Below, piece by piece: positions 1 to 8,729 of a stretch of 46,524 nt of DNA; within the stretch, counting starts at the first letter, position 1; each line of letters begins with the position of its first letter. Made by a program: the position numbers and the translations under genes. Origin of the DNA: Sphingomonas echinoides ATCC 14820 (GTDB lineage Bacteria; Pseudomonadota; Alphaproteobacteria; Sphingomonadales; Sphingomonadaceae); assembly GCF_000241465.1 (NCBI RefSeq), contig NZ_JH584235.1:3012498-3059021 (forward strand), given 5' to 3'. The notes beneath the pieces are model-generated. The model was given only the letters and a program-made list of their open reading frames with translations. It ran no database searches and was not told where the DNA came from.

Positions 1-15
1 CCGACCCACCCCCAA

Positions 16-36
16 CCCCTCCCTTCCAGGGAGGGG
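16..36. repeat. GGGAGGGG-type intergenic palindrome
   Basis: A 9-bp perfect inverted repeat (arms 16-24 and 28-36, loop 25-27) lies directly before the first gene. It belongs by composition to the same family as the palindromes at 3729-3880 and 46470-46490. Its right arm and the following bases (29-38) are a purine-rich Shine-Dalgarno-like run ending 7 bases before the ATG at 46. Confidence 0.7.
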
Positions 37-45
37 AGACGCCAA

Positions 46-924
46 ATGATCTACGACATCCGCCACATCACGCGCTTCGATTATGGGGCAAACGTGAAAT
101 TCGCGCGCTGCAATTTGCGGCTGAAGCCGATCCATTGGTCTGGGCAGGATCTGCTCGATTATCGACTCACCATTTCGCCGTCGGGGCGCGTTTCGCCCGC
201 GCGGGCCGAGGCAGGGCTCGCCAATGTGATGCGGATGGTGGTCGATGCGCCGGTGCGGCATCTGACGATCGAAAGCGTGTCGCGGATCAAGGTGGATCGC
301 CCGGTGCCGATGCCGTCCAACGGATCGCCACCCTTGCGGGAGATCGCCGCCGCCGCGCGCGCCAGCCGCGATCCGTCGCCCGCCGGCCCGGCCAATTATA
401 TTTTCCCCTCGCCGCTGATCCCGCTGGATCGCGACATTGCCGATTGGTGCGCACAGGATCTCCACCCCGATCGCCCCGCGCTCGACGCCGCCATTGGCCT
501 TGCGCAGCGCATCCAGCATGATTTCGCGTTCGATCCGCAGGCGACGCTGGTCGACACATCGCCGCACGAGGCGTTCATGAAGCGCGGCGGCGTGTGCCAG
601 GATTTCGCGCAGATCATGATTACCGGCCTGCGCGCTGCCGGGCTGCCTGCCGCTTATGCCTCGGGCTATATCCGCACGATCCCGCCACCGGGGCAGGCGC
701 GGCTGGTGGGGGCGGATGCGACGCACGCCTGGGTGCTTTTGTGGTGCGGGGCCGAACTGGGCTGGGTCGGCGTCGATCCGACCAACGGCATCTGGATGGC
801 GGGTGACCATATCGTGATGGCGATTGGCCGCGATTATGGCGAGATCGCGCCGATCGACGGGGTTGTGCTCGGCTCCAGCGCGCAGAAAATGGACGTTAGC
901 GTCGATGTGGCACCGCTAATCTAG
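46..924 (+). CDS. Transglutaminase-like cysteine protease family protein
   Basis: A 292-residue protein with an N-terminal bacterial transglutaminase-associated domain (about residues 1-150) and a transglutaminase-like papain-fold domain (about 155-265). The catalytic triad is visible: Cys in RGGVCQDFAQ, His in DATHAWV and Asp in GVDPTNG. There is no signal peptide, so it is probably cytoplasmic. Homologues often sit beside alpha-E-domain and ATP-grasp-like proteins in a predicted peptide-modification cluster. Those partners would lie left of the window and cannot be seen. The ATG at 46 is preceded by a strong purine-rich ribosome site formed by the arm of the palindrome at 16-36. The substrate is unknown; the family call is firm. 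Confidence 0.9.
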   Translation: MIYDIRHITRFDYGANVKFARCNLRLKPIHWSGQDLLDYRLTISPSGRVSPARAEAGLANVMRMVVDAPVRHLTIESVSRIKVDRPVPMPSNGSPPLREIAAAARASRDPSPAGPANYIFPSPLIPLDRDIADWCAQDLHPDRPALDAAIGLAQRIQHDFAFDPQATLVDTSPHEAFMKRGGVCQDFAQIMITGLRAAGLPAAYASGYIRTIPPPGQARLVGADATHAWVLLWCGAELGWVGVDPTNGIWMAGDHIVMAIGRDYGEIAPIDGVVLGSSAQKMDVSVDVAPLI

Positions 925-1002
925 GCGACTGCGTTTGCACTCGCTCCCGCGATACCCCAAATAGATCGCACCTAAGACCATATCAGCACACCGGGGACAT
1001 TC

Positions 1003-1938
1003 GTGGCCGATCCATATGCAACGCTGGGCGTCGCGCGCACTGCGACCGATGCGGAGATCAAGAAAGCATATCGCAAGCTTGCGAAAGAGCTGCATCCTGA
1101 TCGCAACAAGGACAACCCGAAAGCGACCGATCGCTTCGGCCAGGTGACGCAGGCCTATGATCTGTTGCTCGACAAGGACAAGCGCGCGCGCTTCGATCGC
1201 GGCGAGATAGACGGCGACGGCAATCCGGCATCGCCCTTTGGGTTTGGTGCGGGCGGCGGCAATACCGGCGGGTTCCGTCCCGGTCCGGGTGGTGCCGGCT
1301 TCCAGGCCGACGGCCCCGATCTGAGCGACATTTTCGAGAACATGTTCGCAGGCAGCAGCGGGCGCGGCGGCTTTGCCGGTGGCTTTGGCGGTTTTGGGCG
1401 GCGCGAACAGCCCAAGGGCGCAAACGTGTTGTACAAGCTCGACGTGCCGTTCGTCGACGCGGTGGCGGCCAAGCCGCAGCGCATTACGCTCGCCGACAAT
1501 AAGACGATCGACCTGAAATTGCCTGCGGGTCTTGAGAGCGGCGCGCAAATGCGGCTGGCCGGCAAAGGGCAGGTTGGACCGGGCGGCAATGGCGACGGCA
1601 TCGTCACCATCACCGTGCTGCCGCATCGCTTCTTCGAACGCGTCGGCGACGATGTCCGGCTCGATTTGCCGATCAGCCTGTCGGAAGCGGTGCTGGGCGC
1701 GAGCGTGCGCGTGCCGACCGCCGAGGGCGCGGTGATGCTCACCATCCCCAAGGGATCGAATTCGGGCAAAGTGCTGCGGCTGCGCGGGCGCGGGTTCCAC
1801 CGCAAGGACGGCACGCGCGGCGATCAGTTGGTGACGCTGATGGTCGATCTGCCGGTCGATGACGATGCGCTGATCGAGTTCGTCGAGGGCTGGAAAGACA
1901 AGGACTTGCGGAACCCGCGCGGCGGAATGGGCGTCTGA
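1003..1938 (+). CDS. DnaJ-class co-chaperone, CbpA type
   Basis: A 311-residue J-domain protein. Residues 1-68 are the J domain, with the HPD motif at residues 31-33 that stimulates the Hsp70 ATPase. Residues 75-140 are a Gly/Phe-rich linker. From about 145 to 300 lie the two beta-barrel substrate-binding domains of DnaJ_C. The cysteine zinc-finger domain of true DnaJ is absent, so this is a CbpA/DjlA-like class II J protein. It starts with GTG at 1003, behind a GGGGA ribosome site. The Hsp70-like gene at 5473 is in the neighbourhood, but a partnership is only a guess. Confidence 0.93.
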   Translation: MADPYATLGVARTATDAEIKKAYRKLAKELHPDRNKDNPKATDRFGQVTQAYDLLLDKDKRARFDRGEIDGDGNPASPFGFGAGGGNTGGFRPGPGGAGFQADGPDLSDIFENMFAGSSGRGGFAGGFGGFGRREQPKGANVLYKLDVPFVDAVAAKPQRITLADNKTIDLKLPAGLESGAQMRLAGKGQVGPGGNGDGIVTITVLPHRFFERVGDDVRLDLPISLSEAVLGASVRVPTAEGAVMLTIPKGSNSGKVLRLRGRGFHRKDGTRGDQLVTLMVDLPVDDDALIEFVEGWKDKDLRNPRGGMGV

Positions 1939-1960
1939 CCCGTTCCAGGAGAGCGACCGC

Positions 1961-2926
1961 GTGAGCCATATTTCCCCCGTATCCCCAGAAGAGCGCGAAG
2001 CGCACCGAGCGGCGGGGGGCAATGCTGTGCCGGTCGGCCGGACGTACCTGGAGCGGCTGGCCAGGCGGGCCTGGCAAGTGTTGCAGCGGGTGTTGATCGG
2101 GGTGTTTTCCGACGGCTTCATTCACGCCGGGAACCTGGCCTATCTGGCGCTGCTGACGGTGTTCCCGTTCTTCATCCTGGCGGCGGCGATCGCCTCGCTG
2201 ATCGGGCAGAGTGCCGAGACGCAGCGCGCGGTCGCCTCCTTCCTTCACGTCCTGCCGCCCAATGTCAGCGAGTTGCTCGCCAAGCCGATCGCCGATGTGC
2301 TGGTCGCGCGGACGGGCTCGCTTCTGTGGCTGGGCGCGATTGTCGGGCTATGGTCGGTCGGCAGTTTCGTCGAGACGATCCGTGACATTTTCCGCCGCGC
2401 TTATGGCGTGAAGATGAGCCGACCGTTCTGGCATTACCGGCTGAGTTCGATGCTGGTCATTATCGTGTCGGTGGTCGTCGCCTTGCTGTCCTTCCTGGTG
2501 CAGGGCGTGCTGACGGCGGCAGAGCGCTTCATTTACGACGTGCTTCCGGTCGCGCGCGATGTGGCGGGATGGGTCGGCTTGTCGCGCGCGGTGCCGGGGG
2601 TGGTGATGTTCATCGCGCTCTACATGCTGTTCTTTTCGGTAACCCCGGCCAAATATCGTCTGAGCAAATGCCCGAAATGGCCGGGCGCGCTGTTCACCAG
2701 CGCGTGGTGGGTGACGATCACGGCCTTGCTGCCGGTGATCCTGTCGCGCCTCAGCAGCTACAGCCTGACCTATGGCAGCCTGGCGGGGGTGATCGTCGCG
2801 CTGTTGTTCTTCTTTCTGGTGGGGCTTGGCATCGTCGTCGGGGCGCATTTGAATGCGGCACTGGCGGAACCCCCCGAACCGGGAGTAGAGAGCGCTCACG
2901 GAATCAAGGAGTTTATACCGGCGTGA
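1961..2926 (+). CDS. YihY/BrkB family inner-membrane protein
   Basis: A 321-residue integral membrane protein of the YihY/virulence factor BrkB family (formerly mis-assigned as RNase BN). A cytoplasmic N-terminus of about 45 residues is followed by about six hydrophobic segments, including LAYLALLTVFPFFILAAAIA, LLWLGAIVGLWSVGSFVETI, a valine/isoleucine-rich helix near 165-185 and a C-terminal LFFFLVGLGIVVGAHL. It begins with GTG at 1961 behind AGGAGAG, 22 bases after the DnaJ stop, and its TGA overlaps the fabI ATG (TGATG). That suggests a dnaJ-like/yihY/fabI operon. The biochemical role of the family is unsettled. Confidence 0.9.
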   Translation: MSHISPVSPEEREAHRAAGGNAVPVGRTYLERLARRAWQVLQRVLIGVFSDGFIHAGNLAYLALLTVFPFFILAAAIASLIGQSAETQRAVASFLHVLPPNVSELLAKPIADVLVARTGSLLWLGAIVGLWSVGSFVETIRDIFRRAYGVKMSRPFWHYRLSSMLVIIVSVVVALLSFLVQGVLTAAERFIYDVLPVARDVAGWVGLSRAVPGVVMFIALYMLFFSVTPAKYRLSKCPKWPGALFTSAWWVTITALLPVILSRLSSYSLTYGSLAGVIVALLFFFLVGLGIVVGAHLNAALAEPPEPGVESAHGIKEFIPA

Positions 2927-3726
2927 TGGAATTGATGGCAGGCAAACGCGGGCTGATCATGGGCCTCGCCAACGATCGCTCGCTCGCCTGGGGCATTGCC
3001 AAGAAGCTCAGCGAAGCGGGGGCAGAGCTTGCCTTCAGCTATCAGGGCGAGGCGATGGAGAAGCGCGTGCGGCCGCTGGCCGAGCAGCTTGGCGTGGCGC
3101 GCTTGTTCGATTGCGACGTGTCGGACATGGCCGCGCTGGATGCGACCTTTGCCGAACTGGCGAAGGAATGGCCGACGATCGACTTCGTCGTCCACGCGAT
3201 CGGCTTTTCGGACAAGAATGAGCTGCGCGGTGGCTATGTCGACACCACGCTCGACAATTTCCTGATGACGATGAACATCTCGGTCTATTCGTTCGTCGCG
3301 GTCGCACAGCGGGCGTCGAAGATGATGCCGAATGGCGGCGCGCTGCTGACGCTCAGCTATTACGGCGCGGAAAAGGTCATCCCGCATTACAACGTCATGG
3401 GCGTGGCCAAGGCGGCGCTTGAGACCAGTGTGCAATATCTCGCGGTCGATCTCGGGCGCGACAATATCCGCGTCAACGCGATCTCGGCCGGGCCGATCAA
3501 GACGCTGGCGGCCTCGGGGATTGGCGATTTCCGCCTGATCCTGAAGTGGAACGAGTTGAACTCGCCACTCAAGCGCAACGTGACGATCGAGGATGTCGGC
3601 GGGGCCGGCCTGTATCTGCTGAGCGACCTGTCGAGCGGCGTGACTGGCGAGACGCACCATGTCGATGCGGGCTATCATGTGATCGGCATGAAGGCAGAAG
3701 ACGCGCCGGACATCGCGCTGGCGTAA
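2926..3726 (+). CDS. fabI: Enoyl-[acyl-carrier-protein] reductase (NADH), FabI
   Basis: A short-chain dehydrogenase that reduces trans-2-enoyl-ACP in the last step of each fatty-acid elongation cycle. The 266-residue length fits FabI. Visible are the altered nucleotide-binding start GLANDRSLAWGIAK, the DCDVSD cofactor region, HAIGFS, and the catalytic Tyr-x6-Lys pair in HYNVMGVAKAA, followed by INAISAGPIKTLAASG. The start is taken at ATG 2926, which overlaps the upstream TGA. AAGGAG at 2906-2911 is 14 bases away, so GTG 2923 and ATG 2935 are alternatives. This is the target class of triclosan-type inhibitors in other bacteria. Confidence 0.96.
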   Translation: MELMAGKRGLIMGLANDRSLAWGIAKKLSEAGAELAFSYQGEAMEKRVRPLAEQLGVARLFDCDVSDMAALDATFAELAKEWPTIDFVVHAIGFSDKNELRGGYVDTTLDNFLMTMNISVYSFVAVAQRASKMMPNGGALLTLSYYGAEKVIPHYNVMGVAKAALETSVQYLAVDLGRDNIRVNAISAGPIKTLAASGIGDFRLILKWNELNSPLKRNVTIEDVGGAGLYLLSDLSSGVTGETHHVDAGYHVIGMKAEDAPDIALA

Positions 3727-3728
3727 AG

Positions 3729-3880
3729 CTCCCTCTCCCTTTGGGAGAGGGAAGGGGCCCGCGCCGCAGGCGTGGGAAGGGTGAGGGCGACAGCCATGAT
3801 TGATCTAGCAGGCGTGGGTGTATCACCCTCACCCTCCCATGCTGCGCATGGGCCCCTCCCTCTCCCGTTGGGAGAGGGAA
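3729..3880. repeat. Paired inverted GGGAGAGGG palindromes
   Basis: Nearly the whole fabI-aroC gap consists of two related units facing each other: 3729-3787 and 3824-3880. Each holds a short hairpin of CCCTCTCCC and GGGAGAGGG, and the units mirror each other through GGGTGAGGG (3779-3787) and CCCTCACCC (3826-3834). The central 36 bases are unrelated. The pair could fold into a long stem in RNA. The outer right arm (3871-3880) is also the ribosome-binding site of aroC. Confidence 0.8.
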
Positions 3881-3881
3881 A

Positions 3882-4949
3882 GTGAGCTTCAACACTTTCG
3901 GCCATCTCTTCCGCTTCACCACCTGGGGCGAATCGCACGGACCCGCGATCGGCGCGGTGGTCGATGGGTGCCCGCCGGGGATCGCTTTGTCCGAGGCCGA
4001 TGTGCAGCCGTGGCTCGACCAGCGCCGTCCCGGCACGTCGCGCTTCACCACGCAGCGGCAGGAGCCCGACCAGGTCCGCATCCTGTCGGGTGTGTTCGAG
4101 GGGCGCACGACCGGCACGCCGATCAGCCTGATGATCGAGAATGTCGACCAACGCTCCAAGGACTATTCGGAGGTCGCCAAGGCCTATCGCCCCGGCCATG
4201 CCGATTATGCCTATGACGCCAAATATGGTTTCCGCGATTATCGCGGCGGTGGGCGGTCCTCGGCGCGCGAAACCGCGTCGCGCGTGGCGGCGGGTGCGGT
4301 GGCGCGGCTGGTGATCCCCGAGGTCAGCATCATCGCCTGGGTCGAGGCGATTGGCGGCGACGCGATCGACCCCGCCAATTTCGATGCCGCCGAGATTGGC
4401 CGCAACCCGTTCTTCTGCCCTGACCCGGAAGCCGCAGCGCGCTGGGAGGGGCTGGTCGATGCGGCGCGCAAGGCGGGCTCCTCGCTCGGCGCGGTGGTGG
4501 CGTGTGCGGCGACCGGCGTGCCCGCTGGCTGGGGCGCGCCGCTTTATGCCAAGCTCGATGCCGAACTGGCGGCGGCGTGCATGGGCATCAATGCCGTCAA
4601 AGGCGTCGAGATTGGCGATGGCTTTGCCGCGGCGCGCTTGCGCGGTGAGGATAATGCCGATGCGATGCGCCCCGGCACCGATGGCCCGCAGTTCCTCGCC
4701 AACCATGCCGGGGGCATTGCCGGGGGGATTGCGACGGGGCAGCCGATCACGCTGCGCGTCGCGTTTAAGCCGACAAGTTCGATCCTAACGCCCGTCGAGA
4801 CCATCGATCGCAATGGGACCGCCACCGAGATCATGACCAAAGGACGGCATGACCCGTGCGTTGGTATTCGCGGCGTGCCGGTGGTGGAGGCGATGGTTGC
4901 GTTAGTATTGGCCGACCATAAGCTGATGCATCGCGGACAATGCGGCTAA
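3882..4949 (+). CDS. aroC: Chorismate synthase
   Basis: This enzyme converts 5-enolpyruvylshikimate-3-phosphate to chorismate using reduced FMN, the last common step of aromatic amino-acid synthesis. The 355-residue length is normal. Family signatures are [20 protein letters not shown] at the N-terminus, [20 protein letters not shown] centrally and [17 protein letters not shown] near the C-terminus. It starts with GTG at 3882. The only ribosome site is GGGAGAGGGA inside the palindrome arm just upstream. It is not obviously coupled to fabI, because the gap is filled by the inverted repeats. Confidence 0.96.
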   Translation: MSFNTFGHLFRFTTWGESHGPAIGAVVDGCPPGIALSEADVQPWLDQRRPGTSRFTTQRQEPDQVRILSGVFEGRTTGTPISLMIENVDQRSKDYSEVAKAYRPGHADYAYDAKYGFRDYRGGGRSSARETASRVAAGAVARLVIPEVSIIAWVEAIGGDAIDPANFDAAEIGRNPFFCPDPEAAARWEGLVDAARKAGSSLGAVVACAATGVPAGWGAPLYAKLDAELAAACMGINAVKGVEIGDGFAAARLRGEDNADAMRPGTDGPQFLANHAGGIAGGIATGQPITLRVAFKPTSSILTPVETIDRNGTATEIMTKGRHDPCVGIRGVPVVEAMVALVLADHKLMHRGQCG

Positions 4950-5057
4950 AGCAGGCCAGTCGTGGTCTCTGCGCGATAAAAGGAGCGACCGATCGTACGG
5001 CGATGCGTTGTTAGGTTCGACCCATTTGGTGGTCACTGATTTAAAGGACCAGAACCA

Positions 5058-5360
5058 ATGCGTATTGCAACTTTGACCGGTATTGCGGCTTTGACCCTTT
5101 CGACTGCGGCGTTTGCGCAAACCACAACGCCCGCACCAGGCGCGCCGACCAGCACGGTTCCCGCGACCCCGTCGACGACGCCCGGTACCCCCGCGCCGAC
5201 CACGACCACACCGGCGACCCCGGCTGCGGATCCGGCCACCACTCCGGCGGACCCGATGGCCAGTCCGACTACGACCACGCCGGATTCGACGATGACGACG
5301 CAGGCGCCAACCGATCCGGCGACGCCGACGACGAAGAAGTCGAAAAAGCGCCCGATGTAA
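5058..5360 (+). CDS. Small Thr/Pro/Ala-rich secreted protein
   Basis: A 100-residue hypothetical protein. Residues 1-21 form a clear Sec signal peptide ending AFAQ. The rest is low-complexity Thr, Pro, Ala and Asp (TTPAPGAPTS, TTTPATPAADP) ending in a short basic KKSKKR tail. No cysteine or folded-domain signature is visible, so it is probably an extended periplasmic or envelope-associated peptide. AAAGGA lies 9 bases before the ATG, and an intrinsic terminator follows at 5385, so it appears to be a single-gene unit. The 108 bases upstream show no convincing promoter. Function unknown. Confidence 0.75.
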   Translation: MRIATLTGIAALTLSTAAFAQTTTPAPGAPTSTVPATPSTTPGTPAPTTTTPATPAADPATTPADPMASPTTTTPDSTMTTQAPTDPATPTTKKSKKRPM

Positions 5361-5384
5361 TCAATCGCTGTAGTGCGGTTTCGG

Positions 5385-5419
5385 ATCCCGGCCTTGCGCA
5401 AGCGAGGCCGGGATTTTTT
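5385..5419 (+). terminator. Rho-independent terminator after the small secreted protein
   Basis: A 10-bp perfect stem (5385-5394 with 5405-5414), a 10-base loop and six T (5414-5419). It lies 25 bases after the stop at 5360. Confidence 0.88.
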
Positions 5420-5472
5420 GTGCCAGATGCTTTTGCGTGAACGCGGCTTTCCCCGTACAGGCCCCGCCGACC

Positions 5473-6771
5473 ATGACCATTTCCTTGCCGTCCGCGATCG
5501 GACTCGACTTTGGGACCACCAATTCGGTGGTCGCCCTCGCCCAGCAGCCGGGCGCGGCCGACATGCTGCTGTTCGACGGGCCAGCTGCGCCCGGCGCGGT
5601 GTTCCGCTCGGCCTTGTGCCTGTGGGAGGAAGAGGGCGAGCCGCAGGGTTTGGCGAGCGAAGCGGGGCCATGGGCGATTGCGGAATATCTCGCCTTTCCG
5701 CAGGGCAGCCGCTTCCTGCAATCGTTCAAGTCGGTCGCCGCCAATGCGAGCTTCGAATATGCCAGCGTGTTCGAGCGGCGGTTCCGCTTTGAGGATCTGG
5801 GGCGTTTGTTCCTCGGCAAGATGGCGGGCCGCGCGCGCGGCGCGCTGAACGGCAAGACGTCGCGGCTGGTGGTCGGGCGTCCGGTGGAATTCGCCGGAAG
5901 TCGCCCGGACGAGGCGCTGGCGCGGACGCGTTATGATGCGATGTTCGGGCACCTCGCCGAGGAAATCCATTATGTGTATGAGCCGATCGGCGCGGCGTTC
6001 AGCTATGCCTCGCGCATCACCGATCCGGCGACGATCCTGGTGGCGGATTTCGGGGGCGGCACCAGCGATTTTTCGGTGGTGCGGATCGATGTTCCGGGCG
6101 CGGCGCGGCGCTGCACCCCGCTTGGCCATGCCGGGGTCGGCATTGCGGGCGACCGGTTCGATTTCCGCATTGTCGATCATCTCGTCATGCCGCTGCTGGG
6201 CAAGGGCGGGTCGTATCGCTCGTTCGACAAGGTGCTCGATATTCCCGGCGGATATTTCACCGATTTTGCCGACTGGTCGCGCCTCGCGCTGATGCGCAAC
6301 CGACGGACAATGGCCGAACTCGACAAATTGCGCCGCGTCGCGCTCGATCCAGAGGCGATCGGGCGGATGATCGCGATCATCGATCAGGAATTGGGCTATC
6401 AACTGTACGATGCGGTCGGTGCGTTGAAGCGCGCCTTGTCGCAGAGCGATGTGGCGGAGTTTCGCTTTGCCGGCGCGGGGCTGTCGATCGCGGCGGAGGT
6501 GCGGCGCGATGCGTTCGAGGCGTGGATCGCCCCCGACATCGCGCAGATGGAGCAAGCGGTCGACCAGGCGCTGGCCCGCGCCGAAACCGACGCGAGCGCC
6601 ATCGACCGCGTGTTCCTGACCGGTGGCACCTCGCTCACCCCGCGCGTGCGACGGCTGTTCGTCGAACGCTTTGGGGAGGAGCGCATCGCCGCCGGTGGTG
6701 AACTCACCTCGATCGCGCACGGCCTGGCGCTGATCGGCCAGCAGGACGATATCGCCGCCTGGGCAGCGTGA
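5473..6771 (+). CDS. Hsp70-family (YegD-like) chaperone
   Basis: An actin-fold ATPase of the Hsp70 superfamily, 432 residues from ATG 5473. Phosphate-1 is GLDFGTTNSVVALA near the N-terminus, phosphate-2 is VADFGGGTSDFSVV near residue 200, and the adenosine motif is VFLTGGTSLTPRVRRLF near 385. The length stops after the nucleotide-binding domain, with no classical substrate-binding beta-sandwich and lid, as in YegD. A GTG at 5437 in frame would add 12 residues, but these fall between the upstream terminator and the conserved start and look unlikely. It ends 9 bases before the convergent fucosidase gene. Client proteins are unknown. Confidence 0.9.
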   Translation: MTISLPSAIGLDFGTTNSVVALAQQPGAADMLLFDGPAAPGAVFRSALCLWEEEGEPQGLASEAGPWAIAEYLAFPQGSRFLQSFKSVAANASFEYASVFERRFRFEDLGRLFLGKMAGRARGALNGKTSRLVVGRPVEFAGSRPDEALARTRYDAMFGHLAEEIHYVYEPIGAAFSYASRITDPATILVADFGGGTSDFSVVRIDVPGAARRCTPLGHAGVGIAGDRFDFRIVDHLVMPLLGKGGSYRSFDKVLDIPGGYFTDFADWSRLALMRNRRTMAELDKLRRVALDPEAIGRMIAIIDQELGYQLYDAVGALKRALSQSDVAEFRFAGAGLSIAAEVRRDAFEAWIAPDIAQMEQAVDQALARAETDASAIDRVFLTGGTSLTPRVRRLFVERFGEERIAAGGELTSIAHGLALIGQQDDIAAWAA

Positions 6772-6780
6772 CCGCGCCGG

Positions 6781-8712
6781 TCAGCGCCGCGTGGTGAAGC
6801 CGCCCACCCCGGCCAACGCGATCGCGCTGGTGGGGAGCGCGGGCGCGTCGAACGACAGGCGCAGGAAGCGCGCCGGGCGTGGGTGGTCGAAGGCCAGGCG
6901 CTGCGTGGCGAGTGCATAAGCGATATTGGCCAGCTCGCCACTGCCCGCCGCTTCCCACTGCGTGCCATCCAGGCTGGTTTCGCAGCGATAGTCGCGCGGC
7001 GGGGACACGTCCTTGGCGATCGTGCGCGACGGCGAGATGCTCACCCCGGCCAGCGCAGCCACTTGCCCCATGTCGATCGTCACACTGACAGGGGCGCCCG
7101 GCGTCGGGGCCGGGGTGGTCCAGCGCGTCGCAGCATCGTCATCGAGCAAGGCCTCGGCACCTGGCGTGGTGGCGGCGACGATGTGCCAGCCCTTGGTCGA
7201 CAGGATCGTCGGGTCGCTCGACCGCGCCGGTGCAACCGCGACGGGTTGAACCTGACGGAACAAGGCGATCTCGCTGATTGCCGGGCAAGCGGGAGCCTCC
7301 AGGATGCGCAGGCGCACGCGGCGCGCAGTGATGGGCGCAGGCAAGCGGATGATGCGCTGTGCGCCGATACACTCATGCTCGGCGAGCGTCTTCCATACGC
7401 CGCCTACCTCTGCATCGACCGCGAAGCGCGTAACGCGCACGCCGAGCGGCAGATATTCGCGGATACGGATCAGATCGAAGTGGCGGCCGGGCGGCAGATC
7501 GAGCGTCAGCGACGGGGTGTGGTCGGCATCGGGTGTCGACCAATAGGTCTCGCGATTGCCGTCGAGCACGCGCGCGGCGCTGAAGGCGGCGGTACGCTCC
7601 GCGCTGGCATGGGCGACCGCGCCCTTGGCGAGATCATGGGCATAGGTCGCGGCTTGCGCATCGCCGAAGGAGCGCAGCACCGCGACATCGGTGTCGGCCA
7701 GCCGACCGCGCCGGTCGGGCGGCAGGTTTAGGTTGAGGTTGGTGCCACGCCCGACCGATTCATCGAACAGCTTGAGCAGGCGCTCGGGCGTCTTGACCTT
7801 GGCGTCCTCATCGGCGTGGTAGAACCAGCCGGGGCGGATCGACACGTCGGTTTCGGCGGGCCACCATAAGGGGGCACCCCGCACGCCGCTATTGCCCTCC
7901 GACTGGACATACGGGTGGTTGGGCATGGTCGGCCAGCACGGATCGCCCGCCACGCCATCTTCATTGCCGACCCAGCGGATCTCGGCACCGAGCGGATCGA
8001 AGGTGCAGGCCATTGGCTGATATTTGTGAACCAAAGCGATCGTGGTCGGCCAGTCGTAATACGCCGGGGCGTCGATCTTCCGGGTCTCGCGTGCGCCGCC
8101 ATAATAGCCGTCGCCGCCATTGGCTCCGTCGAACCAGAATTCGAACAGTTCGCCATAGCGGGTGCAAAGTTCGACGATCTGTTTGCGGAAATACTCGACA
8201 TAGGCCGGGCGGCCATAATCTGGATGATGCCGGTCCCATGGCGAGAGATAGAGGCCGAAGGCGAGGCCGGCGCGGCGCGTGGCCGCTGCCATTTCCGCGA
8301 CGATATCGCCCGTGCCGTTCTTATACGGCGTGTTGCGGATGCAGCGTTCGGTCAGCAGCGTCGGCCACAGGCAGAAGCCGTCATGATGCTTGGCGGTGAG
8401 GATGATGCCGGTCATGCCCCCGACCTTGGCTGCCGCTACGATCTGGTCGGCGGAGAAATCGGTCGGGTTGAACAGCGCCGGGTCCTCATCGCCATAGCCC
8501 CATTCCTTGTCGGTGAAGGTGTTGATGGAGAAATGGACGAAGGCATATTGCTGGCGCGTGTGCCAGACGAGCTGGCGCGGCGCGGGGGTGGCCCCCCAGG
8601 GCTGTGGCGCGCCGCTTGGTGCCTTATTGGCCAAAGCGGGCGTGGCGAGCGTCGGCAAAGCGGTGGCCGCAAGGCCGGAGGCGATTACGCCGCGACGCGA
8701 AGGATGGGTCAT
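6781..8712 (-). CDS. GH29 alpha-L-fucosidase with two discoidin-type C-terminal domains
   Basis: A 643-residue exported hydrolase. A Tat-type signal (PSRRGVIASGL, cut near ALA, about residue 28) leads into a GH29 barrel (about 45-370). The barrel shows FVHFSINTFTDKEWGYGDE, LTAKHHDGFCLWPT and the nucleophile region FEFWFDGANG. Two F5/8 type C (carbohydrate-binding-like) regions follow at about 385-510 and 515-640. It would remove alpha-linked fucose, fitting core alpha-1,3 or Lewis-type alpha-1,4 fucose on N-glycans; the linkage is inferred from context. GGAG precedes ATG 8712, and it is the last gene of the hydrolase operon, 17 bases after GH92. Confidence 0.92.
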   Translation of the reverse strand: MTHPSRRGVIASGLAATALPTLATPALANKAPSGAPQPWGATPAPRQLVWHTRQQYAFVHFSINTFTDKEWGYGDEDPALFNPTDFSADQIVAAAKVGGMTGIILTAKHHDGFCLWPTLLTERCIRNTPYKNGTGDIVAEMAAATRRAGLAFGLYLSPWDRHHPDYGRPAYVEYFRKQIVELCTRYGELFEFWFDGANGGDGYYGGARETRKIDAPAYYDWPTTIALVHKYQPMACTFDPLGAEIRWVGNEDGVAGDPCWPTMPNHPYVQSEGNSGVRGAPLWWPAETDVSIRPGWFYHADEDAKVKTPERLLKLFDESVGRGTNLNLNLPPDRRGRLADTDVAVLRSFGDAQAATYAHDLAKGAVAHASAERTAAFSAARVLDGNRETYWSTPDADHTPSLTLDLPPGRHFDLIRIREYLPLGVRVTRFAVDAEVGGVWKTLAEHECIGAQRIIRLPAPITARRVRLRILEAPACPAISEIALFRQVQPVAVAPARSSDPTILSTKGWHIVAATTPGAEALLDDDAATRWTTPAPTPGAPVSVTIDMGQVAALAGVSISPSRTIAKDVSPPRDYRCETSLDGTQWEAAGSGELANIAYALATQRLAFDHPRPARFLRLSFDAPALPTSAIALAGVGGFTTRR

Positions 8713-8729
8713 CGGGGAGCTCCGGGAAA

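Noticed and set aside
5437..5472. Upstream GTG start for the Hsp70-like gene
   Set aside because: It adds 12 residues without family support and starts within 20 bases of the preceding terminator.
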